NCBI GenBank assembly: GCA_900769955.1 | Contig: CAAGIP010000011.1 | Span: 1-39,984 of the forward strand | Direction of reading: 5' to 3' | Origin: Spirochaetia bacterium | GTDB lineage: Bacteria; Spirochaetota; Spirochaetia; Sphaerochaetales; Sphaerochaetaceae | Length of the DNA stretch: 39,984 bases | Part shown: in pieces, positions 24,452 to 33,466 of the stretch | How the letters are laid out: each line of letters begins with the position of its first letter | How positions within the stretch are numbered: the stretch's first letter is position 1 | Made by a program: the position numbers and the translations under genes | The notes under the pieces: generated by a model | Databases searched by the model: none | What the model was told of the DNA's origin: nothing | The model's input: the letters and a program-made list of their open reading frames with translations, nothing else

Positions 24452-25636
24452 TCACATGTCATGAGCCTCCGCGGAGCTCTTTGCATCTCCGGGCACTTCC
24501 ACATTTGCAGCTCCCTGCTTCTTCTTAGGCTTCCTCTGGGATGTGGTCTTCTGCCCTTTGACATTCTTCTTCCTGGCTGTCTGCTTTCTCTTTGCGCGGT
24601 GGCCCAGATGGGCGAGGATGAACTCGGCTGCCTTCTCGATCTCGTAGTTGGGCGGCGTAAGGGGCGCAAGGAGAACCTTTATCTGCCTGTATACCTCTTT
24701 TCTCAGCTCATCGTAGGGAAGCTCATGGTTTTCAAGCACGATCACGGATCTGGCAAGATAACTGATCATTTCCGCAGCACTGACATCACGCGAGCCCTGC
24801 TTTCTGGCTTCCCGCACCCTATCGTCAAGCTCCCTTAGATCATCCTTCATCGCATTGAACTTCATATACTGTGAAATGCAGGGAGCGATCAGGGGAAGGA
24901 GCCTGTATTTCTCCAGCAGGGTAAAGATCATTTCAGCACATCCGCTTGCAAGAATCTTGCTCACTTCATCCGTAAGTCTTGAGGTTGAAACCGTGCTGAT
25001 CGCCTTATGATCACGCCAGAGCGCGAAGCGCACGGAAAGCATCAGGGAAAAGCCTGTGGTTGCCTGATACTTTATTGCCCTTATCATCCTGACGGGGTCC
25101 TCAGTGAAGGAGTACTTCAGCGGTATCAGGGAGCGGATGCGCTTCTTCTCAAAGTCGGCCATCGAATCATTGAAGTCTATGAGGTGTCCGTCCTGAGGGT
25201 TGTAGTAAAGGCTGTTGATCGAGAAATCACGGCGGTGGGAGTCCTGCTCCATGGTGCCGAAGATATTGTTGTTGCCCTCCCCGAAGTTTTCCTCATCGGA
25301 GCGGAACGTCGTCACCTCGATGATCTTGCTGTTGAAGAATATGTGAACGATCCTGAAACGTCTTCCGATGATCCTGGAGTTCCAGAAGAGACGCTGGATC
25401 TGCTTGGGAGATGCACTTGTGGCGATGTCGAAATCCTTGGGAGAACGGCCCAGCATCAGGTCCCTTATCGCGCCTCCCACGATATATGCCTTTTCCCCGT
25501 TTGCCTGAATGCGGCGGATGACCCAGAGCGCATCCTTGTCGATCTGGGAATTTCTTATGGGGTGTTCATCATGTGTGTATACTTTTGCAACAGGGATGTT
25601 ACGCCCCCTGCTGTCCGTCTTATATCTGGTAAACAT
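24452..25636 (-). CDS. pcnB: poly(A) polymerase / CCA-type nucleotidyltransferase
   Basis: 394 residues from ATG 25636. The longer frame to 25783 runs through the tRNA-Cys gene and is rejected. The class II nucleotidyltransferase head is clear: GGAIRDLMLG then DFD (about residues 49-66), and RRDFSINSLYYN. The neck, and a C-terminal tail from about 345 that is extremely Lys/Arg/Gln-rich, are typical of PcnB-type poly(A) polymerases rather than dedicated CCA enzymes, but the two cannot be separated safely by eye. No ribosome binding site precedes the start; a promoter ends 7 nt before it. Confidence 0.88.
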   Translation of the reverse strand: MFTRYKTDSRGRNIPVAKVYTHDEHPIRNSQIDKDALWVIRRIQANGEKAYIVGGAIRDLMLGRSPKDFDIATSASPKQIQRLFWNSRIIGRRFRIVHIFFNSKIIEVTTFRSDEENFGEGNNNIFGTMEQDSHRRDFSINSLYYNPQDGHLIDFNDSMADFEKKRIRSLIPLKYSFTEDPVRMIRAIKYQATTGFSLMLSVRFALWRDHKAISTVSTSRLTDEVSKILASGCAEMIFTLLEKYRLLPLIAPCISQYMKFNAMKDDLRELDDRVREARKQGSRDVSAAEMISYLARSVIVLENHELPYDELRKEVYRQIKVLLAPLTPPNYEIEKAAEFILAHLGHRAKRKQTARKKNVKGQKTTSQRKPKKKQGAANVEVPGDAKSSAEAHDM

Positions 25637-25672
25637 CAGCAGTATTCTACAATCGAGTGTGGAAAATGGCAA
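25637..25672 (-). promoter_or_regulatory. pcnB promoter
   Basis: On the minus strand TTGCCA (25667-25672) and TAGAAT (25644-25649) with a 17-bp spacer, each 5 of 6 matches to consensus. Only 7 nt separate the -10 box from the ATG, placing the transcription start at or next to the start codon. Confidence 0.6.
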
Positions 25673-25709
25673 TATAAGAAAAGGGACCACCATCACTGAT
25701 GATCCCTTT
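25671..25709 (-). terminator. tRNA-Cys terminator
   Basis: On the minus strand AAAGGGA (25709-25703) pairs with TCCCTTT (25686-25680), followed by TCTTATATT. It begins 2 nt after the mature tRNA 3' end and separates it from pcnB; its tail overlaps the pcnB -35 box. Confidence 0.75.
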
Positions 25710-25710
25710 G

Positions 25711-25784
25711 AGGTGTCGATCGGATTCGAACCGATGAAAGACGGTTTTGCAGACCGTTCCCTTAGGCCACTTGGGTACAACACC
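25711..25784 (-). tRNA. tRNA-Cys (GCA)
   Basis: A 74-nt cloverleaf: acceptor GGTGTTG/CGACACC, D stem CCC/GGG, anticodon arm ACGGT-CTGCAAA-ACCGT with anticodon GCA, variable CTTTC, T arm ATCGG-TTCGAAT-CCGAT. The discriminator is U, as expected for Cys. The next bases are CAA, so CCA is not encoded and must be added enzymatically. Confidence 0.97.
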
Positions 25785-25798
25785 TTGCTTACACGCTT

Positions 25799-25827
25799 AA
25801 TTTACCAAATCCCGAAGAATAATTCAA
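25799..25827 (-). promoter_or_regulatory. tRNA-Cys promoter
   Basis: On the minus strand TTGAAT (25822-25827) and TAAATT (25799-25804) with a 17-bp spacer, 14 nt before the mature tRNA 5' end. Confidence 0.5.
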
Positions 25828-25846
25828 CCCTCATTTTTCAAATCGT

Positions 25847-25876
25847 TTGACAGGGCACGCATAAATACGTGAAAAT
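25847..25876 (+). promoter_or_regulatory. promoter of the outer-membrane protein gene
   Basis: Consensus TTGACA (25847-25852), an 18-bp spacer and GAAAAT (25871-25876) as -10. A ribosome binding site AGAGG follows 9 nt before ATG 25898. Confidence 0.55.
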
Positions 25877-25897
25877 AAGGTTAAAGAGGTTGTATAT

Positions 25898-26506
25898 ATG
25901 AAAAAAATACTTATAACTGTTCTCATCCTCGCGGTCACGTTAACCTCGGTTTTCGCATATGACGATTTCGATGATGAAGATTACTTCTACTCATTCTCAA
26001 ACATCACCACAGGCTACGGTGCGGTATACCTTGACAGGGATGCATTCTACAACACCGTTGACCTCGGTTTCAGCTTCAACTTCGCAGGTCTTGACGACAC
26101 ACGCTCGTTCGGTATCGGTGTGGGTTCCAGATTCGACGTCCTCTTCGGAGCCGGAAACAGCAGGAACTACCTCGGAGTCGACTTCCTGGTCGGACCGTTT
26201 CTCACCTTCCGTCTTAACAGGAGCACGAAAATCAACCTGACTGTCGGTCCCGACTTCGGCTTCTACACCTTCGGGGGCAGGAGTGAGTACTACTCAATCG
26301 GTCCCGGTGCCGATGTTTCCGTCGTCCTGACACCCCCGACACTGGATATATTCTCATTCGCAGCAGGTGTAGTGGGATCTGCAAAGTTCTCAGTTTCCGA
26401 CAGCGTTTCTGGCGTATGCATCTCAGCAATTCCATACGTCGCGTTCAACTTCAACTTCACTCCCACTCCGTACTACTACCCTTATGGCGCACTGGTGATA
26501 TATTAG
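25898..26506 (+). CDS. small outer-membrane beta-barrel protein
   Basis: 202 residues. A signal peptide (residues 1-20, cut after VFA) is followed by an acidic, Phe/Tyr-rich start and about eight amphipathic strands of 9-11 residues (for example SNITTGYGAVYL, FGIGVGSRFDVLF, INLTVGPDFGFYTF). The protein ends in Tyr (ALVIY), the C-terminal aromatic signature used by the BAM machinery. This makes the organism diderm. It is monocistronic, with its own promoter and terminator; an OmpW/OmpA-like porin or adhesin role is possible but not shown. Confidence 0.82.
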   Translation: MKKILITVLILAVTLTSVFAYDDFDDEDYFYSFSNITTGYGAVYLDRDAFYNTVDLGFSFNFAGLDDTRSFGIGVGSRFDVLFGAGNSRNYLGVDFLVGPFLTFRLNRSTKINLTVGPDFGFYTFGGRSEYYSIGPGADVSVVLTPPTLDIFSFAAGVVGSAKFSVSDSVSGVCISAIPYVAFNFNFTPTPYYYPYGALVIY

Positions 26507-26558
26507 AAACGGTTACGGAGCAGATCATCAGTGCCGCAATCGACAGGCTCTGACACGG

Positions 26559-26588
26559 TGCATCCCTTTTTCAGGGATGCATTTTTTT
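26559..26588 (+). terminator. terminator of the outer-membrane protein gene
   Basis: Eight-bp stem TGCATCCC (26559-26566) and GGGATGCA (26574-26581) followed by seven T. The T run reaches the stop codon of the convergent gene. Confidence 0.93.
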
Positions 26589-27784
26589 CACGTCTCCTCC
26601 CTCAGTATGTCATTCGCGACATCGATCAGGGACTGGAAGGAGTGGTCGCACTGGAGGTATGCATAGCTCTTGGTGCGCTTGAAGACAATGCCATGCTCCG
26701 CCCTTTCCGCAGAGTAGAAGCCGCCTCCGATCCTCGGGTTGTCAAATGAAGTGAAGGCATTGGCATAGACGATTATGCGGCTCTCCCCTCCCGGGATCAC
26801 GTCGGTAAGCAGCCCGTCAAATGCTCCATGGTGGTTCATCATGCCGAAGCCTGCGGTAAGTGAGAACACCTGAGGAGTTCCGCCCTCATAAAGTGCCCAG
26901 GGAGAATCCATGCGCCCGAGATAGTTGAACGCAAAGTCAATATTGGGAAATCTCATGAACTCAGGGGGAAGATGGGATGAGGGTGATGGGAAGAATGAAC
27001 ACCAGAGCAGCTGCTGGCGCGGATTGATGACCGTGTTCCACCCTATTTCATCGCCTCCCTTCAGGCGCCCCATCACATAGTCATATGTTCCGGTAGGACC
27101 CGGGATGTATGAAAGATCCGCATTCTGTCCCCTGAGACCGGGTGCATGCTTAAGGTCCGGAAACTTCACTCCGCTTCTCAGCCTGTTGAAGGCAACCTCC
27201 CTGAGGTTTGGAGGATATGCGGAAAACTCCGCAGCGGAGGAGCTGATGAGACAGCCCGACTCAAGAAACGGTGCCTGCAGCATCGCATGGACCGATACGT
27301 TGTACTCCAGCGGGATCTCATCGGTGTTTGTTATCTTTATATATGTATATAATACGGGGTGGGACGGAAGCATGAGATCGAGCTTCGTGATCCTGTAGCG
27401 GTTTCCCATCTCACGCGACTTCATCTCGGAAACCCTCCAGACACCTCCGTACCTGCTCTCGCTGCCGTAGCGGCGAAGCATCCAGTATGAGGTTGTGGAG
27501 AGGATGTGCTCCTCCGAGGAGGAAGGGAACGTGAAGTAAATTCCTCCTGCCGTGTAGGTTCTCTGTTTGCTCTTGTACCAGTCAGTGTTCTCATCAGAAA
27601 GCACTCCGGAACCGGTCCCCCTGAAATAGGGGATTGAGAGCGCGTTCACACGCCCTCCCTGAACATTGGCGGCACTGAGTTCCAGCGTGATCTCCCCCTG
27701 ATCCTCAATGACGGCCCTGATCGAATCATTGCTCATGACGGTTGCATTTCTGGAGGCCCATAGCGGTATACGGCGAATATCCAT
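26588..27784 (-). CDS. mutarotase-fold carbohydrate-active protein, unknown specificity
   Basis: 398 residues without a signal peptide, so cytoplasmic. The beta-rich pattern, with a regularly spaced YTYIKITNTDEIPLEYNVS segment near 150-170 and many aromatics, matches the galactose-mutarotase-like supersandwich found in aldose epimerases and glycoside hydrolase N-domains. I cannot name a catalytic His pair with confidence. It diverges from the GH36 alpha-galactosidase over a 65-bp spacer, so it may process or sense a galactoside. AAGGAAG lies upstream of ATG 27784. Confidence 0.65.
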   Translation of the reverse strand: MDIRRIPLWASRNATVMSNDSIRAVIEDQGEITLELSAANVQGGRVNALSIPYFRGTGSGVLSDENTDWYKSKQRTYTAGGIYFTFPSSSEEHILSTTSYWMLRRYGSESRYGGVWRVSEMKSREMGNRYRITKLDLMLPSHPVLYTYIKITNTDEIPLEYNVSVHAMLQAPFLESGCLISSSAAEFSAYPPNLREVAFNRLRSGVKFPDLKHAPGLRGQNADLSYIPGPTGTYDYVMGRLKGGDEIGWNTVINPRQQLLWCSFFPSPSSHLPPEFMRFPNIDFAFNYLGRMDSPWALYEGGTPQVFSLTAGFGMMNHHGAFDGLLTDVIPGGESRIIVYANAFTSFDNPRIGGGFYSAERAEHGIVFKRTKSYAYLQCDHSFQSLIDVANDILREET

Positions 27785-27786
27785 GT

Positions 27787-27815
27787 TTGATAAATCTTCC
27801 TTTTCACCATATACT
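27787..27815 (+). promoter_or_regulatory. promoter of the alpha-galactosidase operon
   Basis: TTGATA (27787-27792) and TATACT (27810-27815), each 5 of 6 matches, spaced 17 bp. A minus-strand -10 (TATAGT, 27813-27818) for the divergent gene overlaps it, so the two promoters may compete. Confidence 0.6.
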
Positions 27816-27849
27816 ATACCATGGAGCGCCTTAATTACAGGAGAGTTTT

Positions 27850-30123
27850 ATGATCACGATCAAAAACAACATGTTTCATCTTGCAACCCCGAACACAAGC
27901 TACATCTTCCTGATCAATGAGCTGGGGCTGGCAGAGCACCTCTACTACGGAAAGAGACTGAGAAATCCGGAATATGACATTCCGGCGCTTAGGGAAAAAC
28001 ATGTTGGACCGCGCGTTAATGAAACTTCCCTTACGCCCGATGACGTGAGGTTCCAGCCCGGAAACCTGATGAGTGAGTTCTCGACTGAGGACAAAGGCGA
28101 CTACAGAACACCCTCAATTGCGGTGAGCACCGGAAAGAGGAAGGTCCGTACCCTCGATCTCAGATTCTCGAAATACACTTCCTTTACCGGCATCGAACGG
28201 TTTTCGGCACCTTTATTTCAGGCACTCGGAAGTGACCAGAACACATGCGGCGTCGCACTTGAATTCACGGACTCGGTTGCAGGCGTGAAGGCAACGCTCT
28301 ATTACACACTCTTCGATGACAGCGACACGATAACGAGAAGGACCGTCATTGAGAATATTTCATCGGAATCGATGACACTGCGCTCGGCATACTCCCTCCA
28401 GCTCGATCTTCCCGGACACGATTACGAGCTCATCACCTTCACGGGAGCGCAGCTCAGGGAAAGGAAGGAAACAAGGCAGGCCATCACATACGGTAAATAC
28501 ATAAATGAATCAAGGCGCGGTGCTTCATCCGCAGAGGCCAATCCCGGCATCATCCTGAAAAGCAGGACAGACGGTCAGTGCTACATGACGAATCTCATCT
28601 ACTCAGGCTCCCACAGGGAAGTCGTGGAAGTAAACCAGTTCGGCAAGACGCACATCCTCACCGGCATAAACGATGACACATTCGAAGCGGAACTGGAACC
28701 GAAGAGTGCATTTGAGACGCCTGAGGCCATCATGCTCTATTCGCATCTCGGCCTTGACGACCTTGCCGACAAGTCTCACCGCTTCATCAGGGACCACATC
28801 CAGAGAGGTCCCTGGAAGGACAGGCTCCGCCCCATTGCATTCAATACCTGGGAAGCGGTGCACTTCGACTTTGAGGAGAGGAAACTCACAGGCCTGATAA
28901 AGCAGGCAGCAGATCTCGGCTTTGAGGTATTCGTCCTCGATGACGGGTGGTTCGGGGCCAGGAATGATGATACGTCATCGCTCGGAGACTGGAGCGTCAA
29001 CACGCTCAAGATCCCGGGAGGACTTTCTTCGGTATCGAAGGAGTGTCACAGAAGGGGCATGATGTTCGGCCTCTGGCTGGAGCCCGAGATGATAAGTCTC
29101 AGTTCATACCTTTACAGGAAGCACCCGGAGTGGATGCTCGGGGATCCTGCGAGAAAGACCCATGCGGTATGCCGCAATCAGTACTTTCTCGACATAACGC
29201 GTGAAGACGTTCAGGAATATCTCATCTCCACGATGAAGCATCTCATCCAGAACGCTAACGTCGACTACATCAAGTGGGACATGAACCGCCACTTAAGTGA
29301 TATTTACTCGACCAATCCTGAGATATTGAGCATGGGTGAGTACCAGCACAGGTACATTCTTGCGCTCTGCAGGATCCAGAAATCGCTGGCTGTTGCATTT
29401 CCCAACCTCTTCTTGGAGAACTGCGCCTCAGGCGGTGCCCGCTTTGATCTCGGAATGCTGTGCTACGCCTCCGCGATATGGACGAGCGATTCATCCGATC
29501 CGATCGAGCGCCTTCCGATAATCGAGGGCACTTCGATGCTCTATCCGCTCAGCGTATGCGGCACGAGTGTGTCCACTTCCCCCAACTATGCAACCTTCAG
29601 GAGCACGGACCTTGAAACGAGATTCGACGTTGCCCTCTTCGGAGTTCTCAACTACTCGATTGACATAATGAAGTTCAGCGATAAGGAAAAGGCCGCCGTC
29701 CGTGATCAGGTGGAGTTCTATAAGCAGTACCGCCAGATTCTCCAGTTCGGCACCTTCCGTAAGGAGCAGAGCGGCAACATCACAGTCTGGAGCGTCGCAT
29801 CTCCCGACCGCTCCACCATCCTTGTCCTCTATGTCCAGACACTGATGAAGTCAAACTGCGAGGATGACATACTTAAGGTTTCCCAGGCAGCCGAGGACTG
29901 TGTATACAGGGTCGTGCGCCGCGATGACAGGGCTCCCGTCTGGGACATCGGAAACGATGTGAGCAAATACAAAAAGGAAGAGGAAAGCTATGAAGTCACC
30001 GGTGATACGCTCAAGTGGGCCGGGATCAAGCTTTCCGACAAATGTTCCGGTTCAGGATACAGGGAAGGCATGAGGGTCATGCCCGACTTCTCGTCCCGGG
30101 TCTATATAGTCAAGAAAATCTGA
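27850..30123 (+). CDS. alpha-galactosidase, GH36
   Basis: 757 residues, the usual length for tetrameric bacterial GH36 enzymes that hydrolyse raffinose, melibiose and stachyose. It has an N-terminal beta-supersandwich (1-320), the catalytic barrel (about 320-650) and a C-terminal beta domain. The nucleophile is the Asp of YIKWDMN (D477); the acid/base signature is SDSSD (547-550); VLDDGWFG and ENCASGGARFDLG are conserved substrate-site motifs. There is no signal peptide, so it acts on imported oligosaccharides. AGGAG precedes ATG 27850. It leads a plus-strand set with gpsA and a pseudouridine synthase, possibly by position only. Confidence 0.96.
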   Translation: MITIKNNMFHLATPNTSYIFLINELGLAEHLYYGKRLRNPEYDIPALREKHVGPRVNETSLTPDDVRFQPGNLMSEFSTEDKGDYRTPSIAVSTGKRKVRTLDLRFSKYTSFTGIERFSAPLFQALGSDQNTCGVALEFTDSVAGVKATLYYTLFDDSDTITRRTVIENISSESMTLRSAYSLQLDLPGHDYELITFTGAQLRERKETRQAITYGKYINESRRGASSAEANPGIILKSRTDGQCYMTNLIYSGSHREVVEVNQFGKTHILTGINDDTFEAELEPKSAFETPEAIMLYSHLGLDDLADKSHRFIRDHIQRGPWKDRLRPIAFNTWEAVHFDFEERKLTGLIKQAADLGFEVFVLDDGWFGARNDDTSSLGDWSVNTLKIPGGLSSVSKECHRRGMMFGLWLEPEMISLSSYLYRKHPEWMLGDPARKTHAVCRNQYFLDITREDVQEYLISTMKHLIQNANVDYIKWDMNRHLSDIYSTNPEILSMGEYQHRYILALCRIQKSLAVAFPNLFLENCASGGARFDLGMLCYASAIWTSDSSDPIERLPIIEGTSMLYPLSVCGTSVSTSPNYATFRSTDLETRFDVALFGVLNYSIDIMKFSDKEKAAVRDQVEFYKQYRQILQFGTFRKEQSGNITVWSVASPDRSTILVLYVQTLMKSNCEDDILKVSQAAEDCVYRVVRRDDRAPVWDIGNDVSKYKKEEESYEVTGDTLKWAGIKLSDKCSGSGYREGMRVMPDFSSRVYIVKKI

Positions 30124-30132
30124 GGTTAATTC

Positions 30133-31098
30133 ATGAGCACAAACACCATAGTGGTCGCAGGAGGCGGTGTATTCGGAACCGCGATAAGTGAACGTCTGGC
30201 ATGGAACAGCAATAACCGTGTCATCATCCACTCCGTCGAGGAGGACGTGGTCGAATCGATCAACAGCGAACACAAGAATAAAAAATACTTTCCCACCCGG
30301 TTTCTCAACAGGTCCCTGGTTGCCACGGGAGACTACAGTGTCTTTGCAGAAGCCGATGAGATCTTCATGGTAATACCTTCAAAGGCAATCGTTCCTTTTT
30401 CAAAGGAAATCAAAAAATACACCGAAGACCGCAATCCGCTGGTAATAAACCTGGCTAAGGGAATGAGTGACGACGGAGCGTTCATCACGGAAAAGATCCC
30501 CTTTGAGAGAACAGCGAGCATGAAGGGACCATCCTTCGCGATCGAGGTTCTCAACGGCTTTCCGACCGCATTTACCTTCGGCGGAAAGGAAGATGACTTT
30601 GACCTTGTCAAGAACGGCCTCTTCAGGAACACGGGACTTACCCTCGACCATGCCAATGACATCAGGGCTGTGGAGCTCACGTCAATTCTGAAGAACATGT
30701 ATGCCATTGCGATCGGACTGGTATCAGGCAGATACAATAGCCCGAACGTCGACTTTCTGATCTACACAAAGGCCGTTAATGAGATGAGAGGCTTTTTAAA
30801 GCTCTTCGAATGCGATGAGGAAGTAATCTTCCGTTACTGCGGCATCGGGGATCTCGGACTTACGGGCCTTAACGATCTTTCACGCAACAGGACGTTCGGT
30901 ATGCTCATCGGCAAGGGCTTCGGCCATGAGAACGGGGAAAGCGCAACAGTCATCGAGGGCTACAGGACGATCAAGCTCTTCGGTGAGATGACTCAGAAAC
31001 AGCATCTTGAAAGGAAGTTCCCTCTCGTGCAGGCACTCTACAGGCTGATGTATCAGGGTGCTTCCCTTAACGAGTACCTTATGGCGGTACTTGAGTAG
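30133..31098 (+). CDS. gpsA: NAD(P)H-dependent glycerol-3-phosphate dehydrogenase
   Basis: Makes sn-glycerol-3-phosphate from dihydroxyacetone phosphate for phospholipid synthesis. 321 residues (usual 320-340). The Rossmann motif GGGVFGTA (10-17), the family motif INLAKGMSDDG, the catalytic Lys region in ELTSILKNMYAIAIG (about 185) and GIGDLGLTGLNDLSRN (about 237) are present. GAGG lies 7 nt before ATG 30133. The stop TAG shares its last base with the GTG of the next gene. Confidence 0.94.
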   Translation: MSTNTIVVAGGGVFGTAISERLAWNSNNRVIIHSVEEDVVESINSEHKNKKYFPTRFLNRSLVATGDYSVFAEADEIFMVIPSKAIVPFSKEIKKYTEDRNPLVINLAKGMSDDGAFITEKIPFERTASMKGPSFAIEVLNGFPTAFTFGGKEDDFDLVKNGLFRNTGLTLDHANDIRAVELTSILKNMYAIAIGLVSGRYNSPNVDFLIYTKAVNEMRGFLKLFECDEEVIFRYCGIGDLGLTGLNDLSRNRTFGMLIGKGFGHENGESATVIEGYRTIKLFGEMTQKQHLERKFPLVQALYRLMYQGASLNEYLMAVLE

Positions 31099-32357
31099 TG
31101 GACTTTATTCTTCCATACTCTGACGCTGAGGAAATCCTGAGAAAGGATATCCTTGCAATAACCCAAAGGGGATACTTCGATGAGGGACACCTTCATCCCG
31201 TATCCCATGTTTTTGATGACAGGGGCATCATGCTCGGCGTGCTTACGGCACGCACAATTTCAGGTGAAAAAGTGGTCCTCAGGGCCTTTTCAGGAGCACT
31301 TGACGGAAAATACAACGTCAGGGGCTATGTGCCTCCATGCTTTTCAGAAAAGGCTTTTGAAGAGACAGTCAGTGAATATGACACGATGCTCCACTGCTAC
31401 TCTGACCGCATCGAGCATGGCGAGGAGGAGCTTATCCCGATAAGACGATCCCTTTCAAATGAGTGCCTTGGGAAAATCAGGGCACTCTACCGCTTCAGTT
31501 CCATAAGAGGTTCCTTCGGCTTTTCAGATATTGACGTGAACTACGTTACCGGGATGGGAGACTGCGCGACCGTAAAGCTCCTGTCATACTGCTTCAGGAA
31601 GGGCTTTTCACCGCTCTCGCTTGCGGAAATCTTCATCGGGCGCGACAGTGACACGAGAAAAAACGGCGTGCTATATCCTCCCTGTGACGAGAAGTGCCGT
31701 CCACTTATAAAGCACATAATGTCCCTTGATCTCATCTACAGCGATGAATCAATCGCTGTCATAAACAAGGAAGCGGGAATGCTCAGCACACCGGGCAAAG
31801 GCGAAGACAAGTATGACTCCGCTTCAGTGAGGATTAAGGAGCTTTTCCCCGACAGTCCTTCCCTTCCCTCCTGCCACAGGCTCGATATGGACACATCCGG
31901 CGTGATGGTCTTTGCAAAAACTGAAAATGCAAAGCGTGACATCTCAATGCAGTTTGAAGCTCGTCAGACGGAAAAGGTCTATGAGGCACTGCTCAGGGGC
32001 GTGCTGAAGGAAGAAGAAGGAGAGATTAACCTCCCCATCAGGCTTGATACCGATAACAGACCATACCAGATCGTGGACAGGGAAAAGGGAAAGAGCGCAG
32101 TGACACATTTCAGGAGAGTGCGCGTGGAGGTGCTCAACGGTGAGAAGGTAACAAGAGTGCTCTTTTATCCCCACACGGGAAGAACACACCAGATAAGGGT
32201 GCATGCCGCTTCAGGACTGGGACTTCCGATCGTGGGAGACAGACTTTACGGGGAGCGAAAAAAAGGAGAGCGGCTCTGTCTTCATGCAAAGTCGCTCTCA
32301 TTCATCCATCCCGATACGGGAGAACGTGTCATCTTCAATTCAGATCCGGAGTTCTAG
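31098..32357 (+). CDS. RluA-family pseudouridine synthase with N-terminal extension
   Basis: 419 residues from GTG 31098. Residues 215-419 form the RluA catalytic domain: LDLIYSDESIAVINKEAG, motif II HRLDMDTSG with the catalytic Asp (about residue 257), and GRTHQIRVH near 360. The first about 200 residues are not an S4 domain; they resemble the N-terminal part of a RluA subfamily in which a segment such as LYPPCDEKCRPL precedes catalysis. Substrate (rRNA or tRNA site) not determinable. It ends with a 4-nt convergent overlap with iadA. Confidence 0.87.
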   Translation: MDFILPYSDAEEILRKDILAITQRGYFDEGHLHPVSHVFDDRGIMLGVLTARTISGEKVVLRAFSGALDGKYNVRGYVPPCFSEKAFEETVSEYDTMLHCYSDRIEHGEEELIPIRRSLSNECLGKIRALYRFSSIRGSFGFSDIDVNYVTGMGDCATVKLLSYCFRKGFSPLSLAEIFIGRDSDTRKNGVLYPPCDEKCRPLIKHIMSLDLIYSDESIAVINKEAGMLSTPGKGEDKYDSASVRIKELFPDSPSLPSCHRLDMDTSGVMVFAKTENAKRDISMQFEARQTEKVYEALLRGVLKEEEGEINLPIRLDTDNRPYQIVDREKGKSAVTHFRRVRVEVLNGEKVTRVLFYPHTGRTHQIRVHAASGLGLPIVGDRLYGERKKGERLCLHAKSLSFIHPDTGERVIFNSDPEF

Positions 32358-33466
32358 ACTCCCTCGTACATGCTGCTCTTTGCAACGCCGTCCCTGACAA
32401 GGTATTCGCCCTTTGCAATGACATGCCTGATTTCATTGCCGTCTCTTACGATAATGTCGGCATCCATTTTCGGAGCAACTGTTCCCTTCTTCCTCAGCTG
32501 CATTGCAGCTGCGGCATTTGAGGTTACTGCTTTAAGCGCAAGGGTTTTATCGAGTCCCGATGAGAGCAGTTTATCGAGATAGACCTTAAGCTCCATGATC
32601 GAACCTGCGCCCATACCGATTATCGCACTCTTATCATCATTCCATTTTGGGAATGATCCATTGGAGTCGGTTGACATAGTCACCTTATCAGGATAGCGCT
32701 CAAGCAGCGATGCAGCCTTTACATCGGCATCCCCGTAACAGGTGATATCAACATTTCCCCCGATCCCGAGCCAGGCCTCTGCCTGCTCCATATGGCCGCC
32801 CATATGGGTCGGGAAGAGATGGCGGACCGGCATTCCCGTCCTCTTTATGATCTCAAAGAGCTGGGAAATGCCAAGGTCGGATGCACCGACATGGAAATGC
32901 ACGATTCCCGACTTTCCTGCGACAAGGGAGGAAATTCTCACTTCGGATGCAAGTCTTATGAGCTCTTCTGTTGTGGGGAAGGAACACCTGTGGTCACTGA
33001 TGGCAACCTTCACGCCGATAATCTCATCAATAAAGGCGATATCATCACCGACACTGCCGGTAAGAGTCTGAGACGGTACCTGATAGCTTCCGGTCAGGGC
33101 CCAGGCTGAAAGTCCCCACTCCTTATACCCCTTTATCTTTGATACAAGGTCCCTGACGGTTCTTGTGTAACCGTCGGTTCCGAGCACGCCGACAAGTGAG
33201 GTGACTCCCGCTTCCGCAATTTTCCTTTCAGAAAGGGGCGGGACGCGTGAAAGCATACCTGCCTCACCTCCGCCTCCGATCGCATGGACATGGACATCGA
33301 TAAGACCCGGGTGAACCATCTCACCTTCCGCATCTATTACTTCCACGCCATTCAGTGAGGTGTCGATTTCATCATCAACAAGTAGTACTTCCCCTCCCCC
33401 GATCAGGATATCCTTATGCCCCAGATGCGCAGGTGCATAGAGATCAGCATTTTTTATCAGAATCAT
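32354..33466 (-). CDS. iadA: isoaspartyl dipeptidase
   Basis: 370 residues. A binuclear-zinc amidohydrolase that splits beta-aspartyl dipeptides left by protein damage. Strong resemblance to E. coli IadA: DVHVHAIGGGGEAG (metal HxH), GVTSLVGVLGTDG, ISDHR, FHVGASDLG, LFPTHMGGH and the metal Asp in STDSNGS. ATG 33466 was chosen because GAGGAGG stands 6 nt upstream; an in-frame TTG at 33481 overlaps that site. Its start lies inside the end of the PHP phosphatase gene. Confidence 0.93.
   Translation of the reverse strand: MILIKNADLYAPAHLGHKDILIGGGEVLLVDDEIDTSLNGVEVIDAEGEMVHPGLIDVHVHAIGGGGEAGMLSRVPPLSERKIAEAGVTSLVGVLGTDGYTRTVRDLVSKIKGYKEWGLSAWALTGSYQVPSQTLTGSVGDDIAFIDEIIGVKVAISDHRCSFPTTEELIRLASEVRISSLVAGKSGIVHFHVGASDLGISQLFEIIKRTGMPVRHLFPTHMGGHMEQAEAWLGIGGNVDITCYGDADVKAASLLERYPDKVTMSTDSNGSFPKWNDDKSAIIGMGAGSIMELKVYLDKLLSSGLDKTLALKAVTSNAAAAMQLRKKGTVAPKMDADIIVRDGNEIRHVIAKGEYLVRDGVAKSSMYEGV

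Noticed and set aside
25007..25699. 230-codon plus-strand frame opposite pcnB
   Set aside because: It is antisense to a clear nucleotidyltransferase, with no ribosome site or recognised domain.
25637..25783. Longer N-terminus of PcnB
   Set aside because: The frame is the complement-encoded tRNA-Cys and its terminator; the protein family starts near ATG 25636.
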